From Haematobia irritans (lineage: Eukaryota; Arthropoda; Insecta; Diptera; Muscidae), in assembly GCF_050003625.1 (NCBI RefSeq), contig NC_134398.1, positions 93,315,248 to 93,379,247 of the forward strand: a stretch of 64,000 nt of DNA. Reading direction: 5' to 3'. Position numbers and translations under genes: made by a program. The notes below the pieces were generated by a model, which did no database searches, was not told where the DNA came from, and was given only the letters and a program-made list of their open reading frames with translations. Shown here in pieces: positions 34,938 to 44,012 of the stretch. How positions within the stretch are numbered: the first letter of the stretch is position 1; each line of letters begins with the position of its first letter.

Positions 34938-35930
34938 AGGGTGATACGGTCAAAATTTGGTCAAGGGAAAACGCGTGCAAATCGGTGAAATCGTTTCTTT
35001 AAAACAAATTAAATTTCTTTTTCAAGTTCAATTAGTATAAAATTCAGCAAAAATATTCAGTTAGGCTTCCGCTTTTCCAAATCCGAATTGCCGGGCCTCA
35101 CGCTTGACACCTGCCATCAGATTTTGTACAGCCACCTTGTCCACCTTCTTCGCCGCAGAAAGCCAGTTTGCCTTGAACTGCTGCTCGTCCTTAGCAGTTT
35201 TTTGGTCTTCTTTAGGTTCCGCTTGACAATAGCCCAGTATTTCTCAATTGGGCGGAGCTCTGGCGTGTTGGGAGGGTTATTGTCCTTGGGAACCACCTGC
35301 ACGTTGTTGGCAGCGTACCACTCCATGGCCTTTTTACCGTAATGGCAAGATGCCAAATCCGGCCAAAACAGTACGGAACAACCGTGTTTCTTCAGGAAAG
35401 GCAGCAGACGTTTATTCAAACACTCTTTCACTTAAATTTCTTGGTTGACAGTCCCGGAAGCTATGAAAATGATGGCTTGCCAAACCAGATATTTCTTTGC
35501 GAACTTTGACAGTTTTATGTGCTTGAAAATATCTGCTACCTTTCCCTTCCTTTTGCCGTATAAAACTCCTGTCCCGGAAGCTGCTTGTAGTCGGCTTTGA
35601 CGTAGGTTTCGTCGTCCATTGCCGGGATCGCGCTTTGGCCGTCGTATTTTGTTTATCATCGCGATTTGGAGTCACTACCTTCTTGTAAGCCGATAGTCCG
35701 GCTCGATGCACGGTTGTAGACGATACACCCAGCTTATTTGCGGCATCTCGGAGAGAGAGGTTAGGGTTTCGCTTGAAACTACCGGCAACTCTCTTTGTCT
35801 TCTCAGCGGCTTCCGGTTTTCGATTTCCCCCCCATCCAGACTTCCTGGCTGTCGACAAACGTTCCCCAAACACTTTAATTACATTTGTAACGGTTGATTT
35901 GTCAACTTTTAGCGATTTTGCCAGCTTTGT
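34938..35930 (-). mobile_element. Tc1/mariner DD37E transposon, truncated
   Basis: The transposase is on the minus strand. The 3' terminal end, AGGGTGATACGGTCAAAATT, is at about 34938, and the matching 5' end is absent because similarity stops at 35930. It is a dead fragment. Confidence 0.75.
35117..35930 (-). pseudogene. DD37E-type transposase, broken
   Basis: The N-terminal helix-turn-helix (KLAKSLKVDKSTVTNVIKVF) lies at 35870-35930, with no start codon left because the element is truncated there. A second helix-turn-helix, LRDAANKLGVSSTTVHR, follows near 35720. The frame shifts around 35600 and again near 35420. The catalytic part includes LFWPDLASCHYG (Asp) and TPELRPIEKYWA (Glu) with 37 residues between them, hence DD37E. 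The first catalytic Asp was probably in the TYVKADY-like segment near 35600, now out of frame. The family cuts and pastes at TA. Confidence 0.75.
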
Positions 35931-37707
35931 AAATAGTAAATATATAAGTTTTAGTTCGAATTGTTGCTAATTTGTAGTAAATATACATATAATGAACCTA
36001 TTTTGGATATTTAGGACTAACGCAACTCCAATAAAAGTTAAACAAGAATTGGTCATAGTCTAGTTCGGGAGCGATCATCCTAGCTTGGCATAGAACCATA
36101 TATAAAGTGAACATGCTAGATCGATATCCAAGAGATTGTGATCAACAGTTTTAACTAAGTTTTCTTTTTATTTTACTAATTTTTGTTGTCTTAAAGGGTT
36201 GTTTTATAAAAAGTTTCCTGATTCAACGAAGTCCGCCTAAAGGCGGGATTGGGCATTAGAGGGTTAATTTTAAAAGATTTTTACCAGACCTAAGAAAAAA
36301 ACTATGCCTTCCAAAATATTTTATATTAGCTTTATAGTTAGCTTAAATTTGCGTTAACAACAAATAAATAACTAAGCGTGTAGTTTACTCAGATTTATGA
36401 AAGCTACTTTATTTTCTTTCTATAACATTTAAACATATAATGAATAGTATCCGCGATAGGCATATAGCAGCAATAAATCCTCCTTCTATATAAGATACGT
36501 CTATGAGGTCTATCTAAAAATATGACGTACTTATCAAAAATTGTCTACATTACTTGCGTAAACAAAGTTGTATTAGTCTTTTACTTAAAAATCGAAACCA
36601 ATTCTGATATAACGTAGAAACGTCAAATTTCTTTTTTATAAAATGTACAACTACCTCATTAACTCTATACTTTTAATACGGCAATTTGTCGGTATTGCAT
36701 AATATCTGTGGTTGTGTATTGGCAAGCAAATATCCGCCGAAAATCGCACTGTAAAAACCATTTACAATCGACAAATAAGAAACATTAAGAGCTGCATGTA
36801 TGCACATCTGCAGGTAACCCATAACAGTAAATTTTAAACTCAGAACATACTTGCTAAACCATTGATTCACAATGTAATGTACCGAGCTTACCTAAAAAAT
36901 ACCGTCCATGTTATTAACCAGTCTTGTCGAACGAAAATTATTGAAAAATGGTAAAAAAAACTTTACGATACTTGGTTTTAACTGATTCTTATATAAGCAT
37001 CAAAACACAATTAATTTTGGGAAATATTTTATATGTTTGGGCTTCCGAATAACACTGACTGCACATGTATAAACAGAATGAAACGAAATTAGGATCCAAT
37101 AACCATATTTTTTAGGTAATGAATTACCTTTTTCGGATCAGCAGGGAAACAAGCCAAAAATTTATTTCTCACTTTCTTCTACGTCATCGATGTACCGAGA
37201 ACAAGAGGAAGGACAAAAATACATACATATAGCGTATAGTATCAAAATAAATTTCTGTTTATGTATTATCAGAAAAGTTACACGGACTTATGCTGCAATC
37301 AAAAAATCCCGAGTTATAGCGATCATTGAGCGATTTAAAATAAACTTTAATCGATAGATTTGTCACATTACCGGAAAACAAAAATCACATAATTAAGTGA
37401 ATTGAAAACAATAGAAGCACATAAATTAACCACCACTACTACCTTATTTGGTGTAACTCGATGTTTGTCTTTTTGACGTTTAATATCAGAAATTATAATA
37501 ATAATATGTGGTCATCGAATCTTCCAACTGTGCACAGATATGCAATTTTAAGTAACAATCCCATTTTTTCCAACTTGGAAAACACTGAATTGTTGTCCTA
37601 TGTTGCATGAAATCAACTCTGAATGAAATCAATTTCTGCTACCAAACCAATATGAGCAACACAGGTTTCTCTATTAGGGGACGTTTACACGTATACGCAA
37701 AAGTGGC
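35931..37707. other. No recognisable feature
   Basis: About 1.8 kb of AT-rich DNA with only short frames. Near 36230 a short GC-richer patch (CCGCCTAAAGGCGGGATTGGG) contains a small hairpin. Nothing else is identifiable. Confidence 0.4.
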
Positions 37708-37787
37708 ACGTCGAAAACAATTGTATACGACATCAAAAACTAGTCGGAAAAGCGCCGTCACTATTGAGAAGTTGTACCACGCCAAGT
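37708..37787 (-). mobile_element. CCCTGCCA-family fragment
   Basis: ACGTCGAAAACAATTGTATA through GTTGTACCACGCCAAGTT is the reverse of the family's right subterminal region. The terminal bases are absent. Confidence 0.65.
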
Positions 37788-37899
37788 TAAGCCTAGTACT
37801 AAGATCACGTTTTCGCACGAAAAACTGTTATACTGCATATAAAAAACGTTATGCTTAGTACTAAGTTCGTTTCTGCGAAAAACGAATATCTTCATCTAT

Positions 37900-38570
37900 A
37901 GGTAAACTATGTTCGATTTTCGAGTTGAAAACACTTTATTTTCGCGATTACTTTTCCTGAAATAATCACAATTGTAAATGAAACAAACATATTCCTGTGA
38001 AGTCATGCCGAAATTTAGAGGATCCAGAAACTGCGCGTCAATTGAGTTAATTTATCTGCTATATATTGAACTGTTTTAATAAAGTAACCGCGAAAATTTC
38101 AACTCGAAAAGCGAACGTAGTACCCCTGCCAGTATTTCAAAGTTCCATTTCATCCTCATCGCTACCACAGACTCGTAAATGTCACCACAACCATCGCGAA
38201 CTGTGATGGGGGAAGCATATCAAAAAGTACAAAATGTACATGAAAGTATTTGCCATCACTACTGTTAGAAGAGCCATTTTATTTTTTTTGAAACGCCAAG
38301 TGCAACCAGCTTGTTATATTTTATTTAAATAAAAACGAAAATAAAGTTCTGAAAACATAGATATTACGCTTAAAATTGTGAAAGGTATATGGTGAACAAT
38401 TTTCGACTTTCCAAATAGAAACTTTTTCGTAGTAACTTGGTGTGGTACAACTTCTCAATAGTGACGGCGCTTTTCCGACGAGTTTTTGATGTCGTATATG
38501 ATTGTTTTCGACGTAGTGGGGATTCTCTGAAGCGCCGCCAAATTCGAAAAATGTTGGCAGGGACTTACCT
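37900..38570. mobile_element. MITE G copy 1, Harbinger-like, TAT duplication
   Basis: The ends AGGTAAACTATGTTCG and the complement of AGGTAAGTAC are flanked by TAT (37897-37899 and 38571-38573). The empty site CATCTATCTCTGTAAATAG is visible in the next F unit at 39079. Inside, TTCGAGTTGAAA matches copy 2. It is interrupted at 38124 by a CCCTGCCA element. A 3-bp duplication suggests PIF/Harbinger, but there is no transposase. Confidence 0.7.
38124..38562 (+). mobile_element. CCCTGCCA-family element, internally deleted, AC duplication
   Basis: From CCCTGCCAGTATTTC to ATGTTGGCAGGG, 439 bp, flanked by AC on both sides (38122-38123 and 38563-38564). The uninterrupted target GTACTTACCTTA is present in MITE G copy 2 (43177-43188), which proves the 2-bp duplication. 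Confidence 0.8.
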
Positions 38571-39113
38571 TATCTCCGTAAATAGGGTCTCAAACGCAGG
38601 GATGTTAACTTATTTATGCGAAATAATATGCCTGCCTATTTTTTCGTGCGAAAAGTCCAGGGTAGTATAAATATGTGTTTAAAAATGTTCAAAACAAAGA
38701 TTTCGCATTTATTCCGCGCTAACGTTTTTTTAAATGTAGTATAACAGTTTTTCGTGCGAAAACATGACCTTAGTACTAGGCTTTAGCACGGAATAAATGT
38801 TTTGAGCATTTTCAGACACATATTTAAACAACCCTAGAATTTTCGCACGAAAAAATAGACAGGCATATTATTTCGCATAAATAAGTTAACATCCCTGGGT
38901 TTGAGACCCTATTTACGGAAATATATGAAGATATTCGTTTTTCGCAGAAACGAACTTAGTACTAAGCATTACTACAAAAGTTTCTCATCAGTGCAATTAT
39001 TAATACTACGTTCGCACTAGACACGAAATCTTCGTAATGCTTAGTACTAAGTTCGTTTGTGCGAAAAACGAATATCTCCATCTATCTCTGTAAATAGGGT
39101 GTCAAACCCAGAG

Positions 39114-42100
39114 ATAAATCTTCACCATTGTAAGGCCGCTTGTGCTGCCTTAAAAGTTCTCCTGATGAAAGGAGACATAGATATAGTTCTTATTCAAGAA
39201 CCATACATATATAAGAACAAGATCTGTGAATTAAGCACTCCGGGTTTCAAACTTTTGCATAATACCGGTAACGATATAAATCGAGCATGTATAATTGCTA
39301 AAAACGAACTAAACTTGTTTCTGCTTCCTTCATTGAGCAATGCAGACACTGTCGTAGCCAGTCTAGAGATATCCACATGCAAATATTGGGTATCTTCGGT
39401 CTACATGGGACATGATAGGGATATGCCACCCTGTGCCGTTAAGACCTTAGTTGATGAGTCACTAAAAACAAAGACAAAACTCATTATGGGATGCGATGCA
39501 AATGCACATCATAGTATTTGGGGAAGTAGTGATACTAATGCAAGGGGAGAGTCGCTAATAGAGTTTATTTTGCGTACTAACCTGGTAGTTTGCAATAAGG
39601 GAGATGCACCAACCTTCGTCACCAGGAACAGACAAGAGGTTTTGGACGTAACGTTGACCTCTCCGGAACTGAATGATAAGATATCTGAGTGGCAAGTTTT
39701 GAGGGAACATAGCTTCTCAGATCATCGCTACATCAGTTTCAGATTGGCTGTTCGTACTTCAAAGACCATATTTCCGCCAAATGTTAGGAAAGCTGATTGG
39801 AATAGGTATAGGGAATCGTTCAATTTGATGATACCGGAAGTGCCGGATACAAATATGAGCACTGTGCAAGATATCGAACACGCAGTGGAGCGGATTACTA
39901 AGGCCTTCAACATTTCACTGAAAGCTGCATGCCCTAGAGGAAAGCCAAGGGGAAAAAATCGGCCGCCATGGTGGACTACGGAGTTAAGTAATATGAGGAA
40001 ATCCTGCAGGAAGCTCTTTAACAAAGCAAAGTCCACAAGAGCTCCGGAGGATTGGAACACTTACAAGATGAATCTGAGAGAATATAAACGAGAACTGAGA
40101 AGGTCTCAACAAAACTCTTGGGATGATTACTGTAGCAGTATTGAGAATACGTCAGAGGCTTCCAGACTACGGAAGGTACTAGCGTCCACTAACACCGCTC
40201 CAGGTTTCATTAAAACATCGGAGGGAAATTGGACAACGTCCAGTGAGGAGACGTTGGAGGTACTTTTGGACACACACTTCCCTGGAAATCAGACGGTTGA
40301 ACCATGTTCCGGCGGTGTAACAGAGGCTCAGCGATCATTTCCTATCGAGGAAATTGTGTCGGAATCTAGAATAAAATGGGCTTTAAATAGCTTTGGACCA
40401 TTCAAATCCCCCGGACCTGATGGAATTACTCCGGCGGAGTTACAGGCAGTGGCTGAAAGAATTATCCCCTGGTTGACGGTGATATATAAACAATGTGTAA
40501 ACTTAGCATATATTCCAGAAAAGTGGAGGGAAACAAAAGTCGTCTTCATACCTAAAGCAGGAAAAGCCTCTCACTCGAGTGCGAAGGATTTCCGACCAAT
40601 CAGCTTATCCTCATTCCTACTTAAGACCCTGGAGAGGATGATAGACATGTATCTTAGAACTAGCGTGGATTCAGGTTTGCTCTCGAAACGACAGCATGCA
40701 TACTCGAAGGGCAGGTCTACTGAGACCGCATTGCATGAACTGGTCAGCTTTATTGAAAGCTCACTATCTGTCAAAGAATACACAATCGTGGCGTTTCTAG
40801 ACATCGAAGGGGCGTTCAATAATGTCCATCCGAGCTCGGTATTAAATGGACTGAAAACTCTGAATGTTGATCCAGGTATACTTAGGCTGTTAGACGAACT
40901 TCTAATGAAGAGACGTATTTCAGCCACACTAGGGCAAGCAAACATACAAAGGTATGTGAACAGAGGCACACCCCAAGGAGGAGTTCTATCACCTCTTCTT
41001 TGGAATGTTGCTATAAACAACCTTTTGTTTTCTCTAGAAAAAGAAAGGATAAAAGTAGTGGCATACGCAGATGATGTGGCGCTAGCAGTCAGGGGAAAAT
41101 TCCCATCCACAATCAGAGATATTATACAGAGAGCTCTCCGGATGACTGAGAAATGGGCGAAAGATAATGGTCTTGGTGTAAATCCAGCAAAGACAGAAAT
41201 AGTCATGTACTGCAAAGATCGCAAAACTCCCACGGTTAGGCCCATTTCCTTAGGGGGTACTGAAATTTCCTTTGGTGAGTGTGCAAAATACCTTGGCGTT
41301 ATTTTGGACAGGAAGCTGAATTTTAGGCTTAATATTGAAGAGAGGGCGAGAAAAGCCACGGTAGCTTTGTACTCGTGCAAAAAGGCAATAGGGAAAAAGT
41401 GGGGACTAAGACCAAAAATTGTGCATTGGCTATACACGGCAGTGGTTAGACCTATAATGCTATATGGTGTTGTAGTCTGGTGGCCGGCACTTCAGAAACC
41501 GACTTGTTTAGATAAAGTTCAGCGTATGGCGAGCTTATGTATCTCAGGCGCATTTAGTAAGACAGGAACAGACTCCCTTAATGTCATGCTACATCTATTG
41601 CCTTTAGACATTTTGGCCAAACAGTCAGCTGCAACAACGGCTGTGCGGTTGCGCGAGCTATCGCTATGGTCGGAAAAAATGTACGGTCATAGTTCGGTCC
41701 TCAAAGTAATGCCAGATGTGCCTAACGTAGTGGATTACACCCTGGCAAAACCACTTTTCGACAAAAAGTTTGAAACTCTAATTCCCAACAGTGAGGCGTG
41801 GTGTACACAGACCCCGGGGAATAAAAGATATATAGATTTCTATACTGATGGCTCCAAATTGAATGGACAAGTGGGGTTCGGAGTATATTCTAAAGATCTG
41901 GAAATTCGAATAGCGAAAAGATTACCTAATCACTGTAGTGTTTTTCAGGCTGAAATATTGGCAATAAGAGAGGTGGTGAATTGGCTGAGAAGTAATGTTC
42001 CAACAAATATTGGCATTAATATATACTCAGACAGTCAACCTGCAATAAAATCCTTGGACTCTGTGTTCCTTAACTCAAAAACGGCCATAGACTGCCGCAA

Positions 42101-42683
42101 ATCTCTCAACGAGATGGCTGAGCAGTACAATATTCACCTAATATGGGTGCCTGGTCATAGGAACATACCGGGGAACTGTGAAGCAGATGTGTTAGCAAGG
42201 CTAGGAACTACCTTACATATTCCAGGGGAACTAGAATCTGTTGGTATGCCTCTGGCCACCTGCAAGCTCTTACTGCGTGAGAAGGCTGTTATGATGGCCA
42301 ATATTCGATGGGAAAATTGCAAGGGTTGTAACGACACCAAGCAAATATGGCCCCATTTAAACTTAAACCGCACACTAGATATGCTAGTGTTCTCAAGGCG
42401 TCAGATAGCACTCCTAATATCTGCTATAACGGGTCGCTGCCTGATAGGCGAATTTGCAAAAACTATAGGTGCGAAGTATAATGACTATTGTATAAGCTGT
42501 CATGACGTGGAGGAAAAGGAATCAATTAAACACCTCTTGTGTGAGTGTCCTGCTTTTTGTGTAAGGCGTAAGCGAATTTTAGGAGCATATAGCTTTAGAT
42601 TACTGGCTGACATGGAAAACGTTAACTTAAGCAGTTTGTTAATGTTTTTGGAGCAATCTGGTTGGTTCCACAAAAGTAAATAA
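39114..42683 (+). CDS. LINE ORF2: endonuclease, reverse transcriptase, RNase H
   Basis: About 1190 codons are open without a stop or frameshift. Endonuclease: INLHHCKAAC, DIVLIQEPY (Glu), GCDANAHHSIWG and FSDHRY (Asp, His). Reverse transcriptase: DFRPISLSSFLLKTLERM, AFLDIEGAFNNV, GTPQGGVLSPLL and catalytic YADDVALAV near 41061. RNase H: FYTDGSKLNGQVGFG, FQAEILAIRE, IYSDSQPAIKSL and WVPGHRNIPGNCEAD. A C-terminal zinc motif CISCHDVEEKESIKH-LLCECPAFC ends the protein. The start codon and about six residues (MVLRILQ) present in copy B are lost by truncation. The frame runs back into foldback sequence with only a TTG, so it is a near-complete coding sequence without its normal start. The enzyme nicks DNA and copies LINE RNA. 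Confidence 0.88.
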   Translation: MNLHHCKAACAALKVLLMKGDIDIVLIQEPYIYKNKICELSTPGFKLLHNTGNDINRACIIAKNELNLFLLPSLSNADTVVASLEISTCKYWVSSVYMGHDRDMPPCAVKTLVDESLKTKTKLIMGCDANAHHSIWGSSDTNARGESLIEFILRTNLVVCNKGDAPTFVTRNRQEVLDVTLTSPELNDKISEWQVLREHSFSDHRYISFRLAVRTSKTIFPPNVRKADWNRYRESFNLMIPEVPDTNMSTVQDIEHAVERITKAFNISLKAACPRGKPRGKNRPPWWTTELSNMRKSCRKLFNKAKSTRAPEDWNTYKMNLREYKRELRRSQQNSWDDYCSSIENTSEASRLRKVLASTNTAPGFIKTSEGNWTTSSEETLEVLLDTHFPGNQTVEPCSGGVTEAQRSFPIEEIVSESRIKWALNSFGPFKSPGPDGITPAELQAVAERIIPWLTVIYKQCVNLAYIPEKWRETKVVFIPKAGKASHSSAKDFRPISLSSFLLKTLERMIDMYLRTSVDSGLLSKRQHAYSKGRSTETALHELVSFIESSLSVKEYTIVAFLDIEGAFNNVHPSSVLNGLKTLNVDPGILRLLDELLMKRRISATLGQANIQRYVNRGTPQGGVLSPLLWNVAINNLLFSLEKERIKVVAYADDVALAVRGKFPSTIRDIIQRALRMTEKWAKDNGLGVNPAKTEIVMYCKDRKTPTVRPISLGGTEISFGECAKYLGVILDRKLNFRLNIEERARKATVALYSCKKAIGKKWGLRPKIVHWLYTAVVRPIMLYGVVVWWPALQKPTCLDKVQRMASLCISGAFSKTGTDSLNVMLHLLPLDILAKQSAATTAVRLRELSLWSEKMYGHSSVLKVMPDVPNVVDYTLAKPLFDKKFETLIPNSEAWCTQTPGNKRYIDFYTDGSKLNGQVGFGVYSKDLEIRIAKRLPNHCSVFQAEILAIREVVNWLRSNVPTNIGINIYSDSQPAIKSLDSVFLNSKTAIDCRKSLNEMAEQYNIHLIWVPGHRNIPGNCEADVLARLGTTLHIPGELESVGMPLATCKLLLREKAVMMANIRWENCKGCNDTKQIWPHLNLNRTLDMLVFSRRQIALLISAITGRCLIGEFAKTIGAKYNDYCISCHDVEEKESIKHLLCECPAFCVRRKRILGAYSFRLLADMENVNLSSLLMFLEQSGWFHKSK

Positions 42684-42827
42684 TAGAGAAGGTTCAGTGG
42701 TTAAGACTAGAAGTGCCCATATGTAATAGGTACTTTTAGTTAAATGTGGTATCACAATGGACTGAATAGTCTAAGTGAGCCTGAAATTTAATCGGGCTGC
42801 CACTTTAACCTAACCTAACCTAACCCA
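39116..42827 (+). mobile_element. LOA/I-like LINE, copy C, 5'-truncated
   Basis: It is flanked by AACCCAGAGAT (39105-39115) and AACCCAGGGAT (42822-42832), an 11-bp target duplication with one mismatch. The 5' end is truncated at the first codons of ORF2, with ORF1 and the 5' region absent. The 3' end carries ATGGACTGAATAGTCTAAG and a (TAACC)n tail. A truncated 5' end and intact tail are typical of target-primed reverse transcription. Confidence 0.88.
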
Positions 42828-42952
42828 GGGATGCTAACTTATTTATGCGAAATAATATGTCTGCCTATTTTTTCGTGCGAAAAATCCAGGGTTGTATAAA
42901 TATGTGTGTTAAAAATGCTCAAAGCAAAGATTTCGCATTTATTCCGCTCTAA

Positions 42953-43186
42953 GGGTAGGTACTATGTTCGGTTTTCGAGTTGAAAACCACTTTATTTTCG
43001 CGATTACTTTTCCTTAAATAATCAAAATTATAAATGAAAACAAAGTTATTACTGTAAAGTCTTGCCGAAAACTAATGGAACAAGAAACTACGCATCAATT
43101 GAGTTAATTTGTCTGCTTTATATTGAACTGTTTTAATAAAGTAACCACGAAAATTTCAACGCGAAAAGCGAACATAGTACTTACCT
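42953..43186. mobile_element. MITE G copy 2, TAA duplication
   Basis: The ends GGGTAGGTACTATGTTCG and the complement of AGGTAAGTACTATGTTCG are flanked by TAA (42950-42952 and 43187-43189). The empty site CCGCGCTAACG is at about 38722 in another F unit. 234 bp, no coding. Confidence 0.8.
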
Positions 43187-43255
43187 TAACGTTTTTTGTA
43201 TGGAGTATAACAGTTTTTCGTGCGAAAACGTGATCTTAGTACTAGGCTTAAACGA

Positions 43256-43880
43256 GGATTTTTACCGAAATCCTCCTAGATCTCAGTAGATTTGCAATAG
43301 GCAAATATCAGCTCAAGGCATATTAATTAAAGGTAAAGTCACGAGCAAGCGTGTGTACCCCCCCATGATATTAATAATGTCAAACTAAAATGGCAGATCA
43401 CTCAAGTTTTGTTTGTATGTGTAGTGTTGTTGTGTTTGTGTATGTGTAGTGTTGTTGTATTGTTGAATGCATATATAAAACATCAACATTGTTGAATACT
43501 AAACGTAAACAAAGCCTTTGACAAGATGAATGTCGATATTAGTCACCTGATTGCATGACTTTACCTCTTTAATATGCCTTGATATCAGCTGGCTCGTAGA
43601 GGATTTCAACAAAAACTCTTTCAAATCCCCTATACTGCCTTGTACAACTGTGGTTTTAGTACTCAAAATGCACTTTTTGCAACCCTGCCCCAATTTTCCT
43701 TGTAGATGAATGTGTGTGCGTGTACACATACGGGTTTGTGTTTGTATTGATATATTTACAAACAGCTGTTAAATCCTCAAATCTGCGAAATCTCGTTATT
43801 TTGCCAGTCCGAACACTTGAGATTTTTAAAGAGATTTTGGTTCTAAATAGCGAGATTTCGTGTCTAGTGCGAACGTACTA
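43256..43880 (-). mobile_element. MITE H, copy with insertion
   Basis: It ends with GATTTCGTGTCTAGTGCG and is the reversed relative of 49304-49662, sharing TAGTACTAAAACCACAGTTG reversed, CCCAATTTTCCTTGTAG and a microsatellite-like TGTGTGTGCG stretch. The left end is ragged. A 268-bp element is nested at 43314. Confidence 0.65.
43314..43581. mobile_element. Element with 9-bp target duplication inside MITE H
   Basis: The ends CAAGGCATATTAA and TTAATATGCCTTG are exact complements over 13 bp. The flanks are the perfect duplication ATATCAGCT (43305-43313 and 43582-43590). Removing the insert and one copy restores the MITE H sequence seen at 49590-49612 apart from substitutions. A 9-bp duplication suggests Mutator-like, or an 8-bp hAT with a chance match. 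No transposase. Confidence 0.75.
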
Positions 43881-43990
43881 TAAGGCCTTGTTATGCATCT
43901 AAAAATGTAGCGTAGTCGTAGCGTAACGGCAACGTATGATTTTTTTGCGATTAGCCTAATTGAAAAAAACGTAGCATATGATCGGCAAGC
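43881..43990. mobile_element. Fragment of element K
   Basis: AAGGCCTTGTTATGCATCTA followed by AAAATGTAGCGTAG resembles the left end of the element at 52684. It is cut by the next CCCTGCCA copy. Confidence 0.45.
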
Positions 43991-44012
43991 TAAAGGTAGA
44001 ATTATATACCAT

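Larger units (their letters stand above)
37789..38978. mobile_element. Foldback element cluster (family F, three partial/complete units)
   Basis: Unit ends read CTTAGTACTAAGTTCG on one side and CTTAGTACTAGGCTT on the other. 37789-37850 is a reversed right end, 37854-38783 a forward unit, and 38784-38978 a reversed partial unit. The arms of the last two (for example AAATAATATGCCTGCCTATT and its complement) make an inverted repeat of about 150 bp on each side. The forward unit contains MITE G, which itself contains a CCCTGCCA copy. Confidence 0.65.
39040..43249 (+). mobile_element. Foldback family F unit interrupted by LINE-C and MITE G
   Basis: The left part 39040-39115 (CTTAGTACTAAGTTCG... 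CAAACCCAGAGAT) and the right part 42822-43249 (CCCAGGGATGCTAACTT... TTAGTACTAGGCTT) form one unit, colinear with 37854-38783. The LINE lies between duplicated AACCCAGRGAT. A MITE sits at 42953-43186. Confidence 0.7.

Noticed and set aside
39057..39113. An upstream start for the LINE-C ORF2
   Set aside because: The first codon there is TTG and the codons come from the foldback element. The true ORF2 start is absent because the LINE is 5'-truncated.
42805..42827. Interstitial telomeric repeat
   Set aside because: The repeat is only a few units long and is the regular 3' tail of a LINE, with a target duplication following it.
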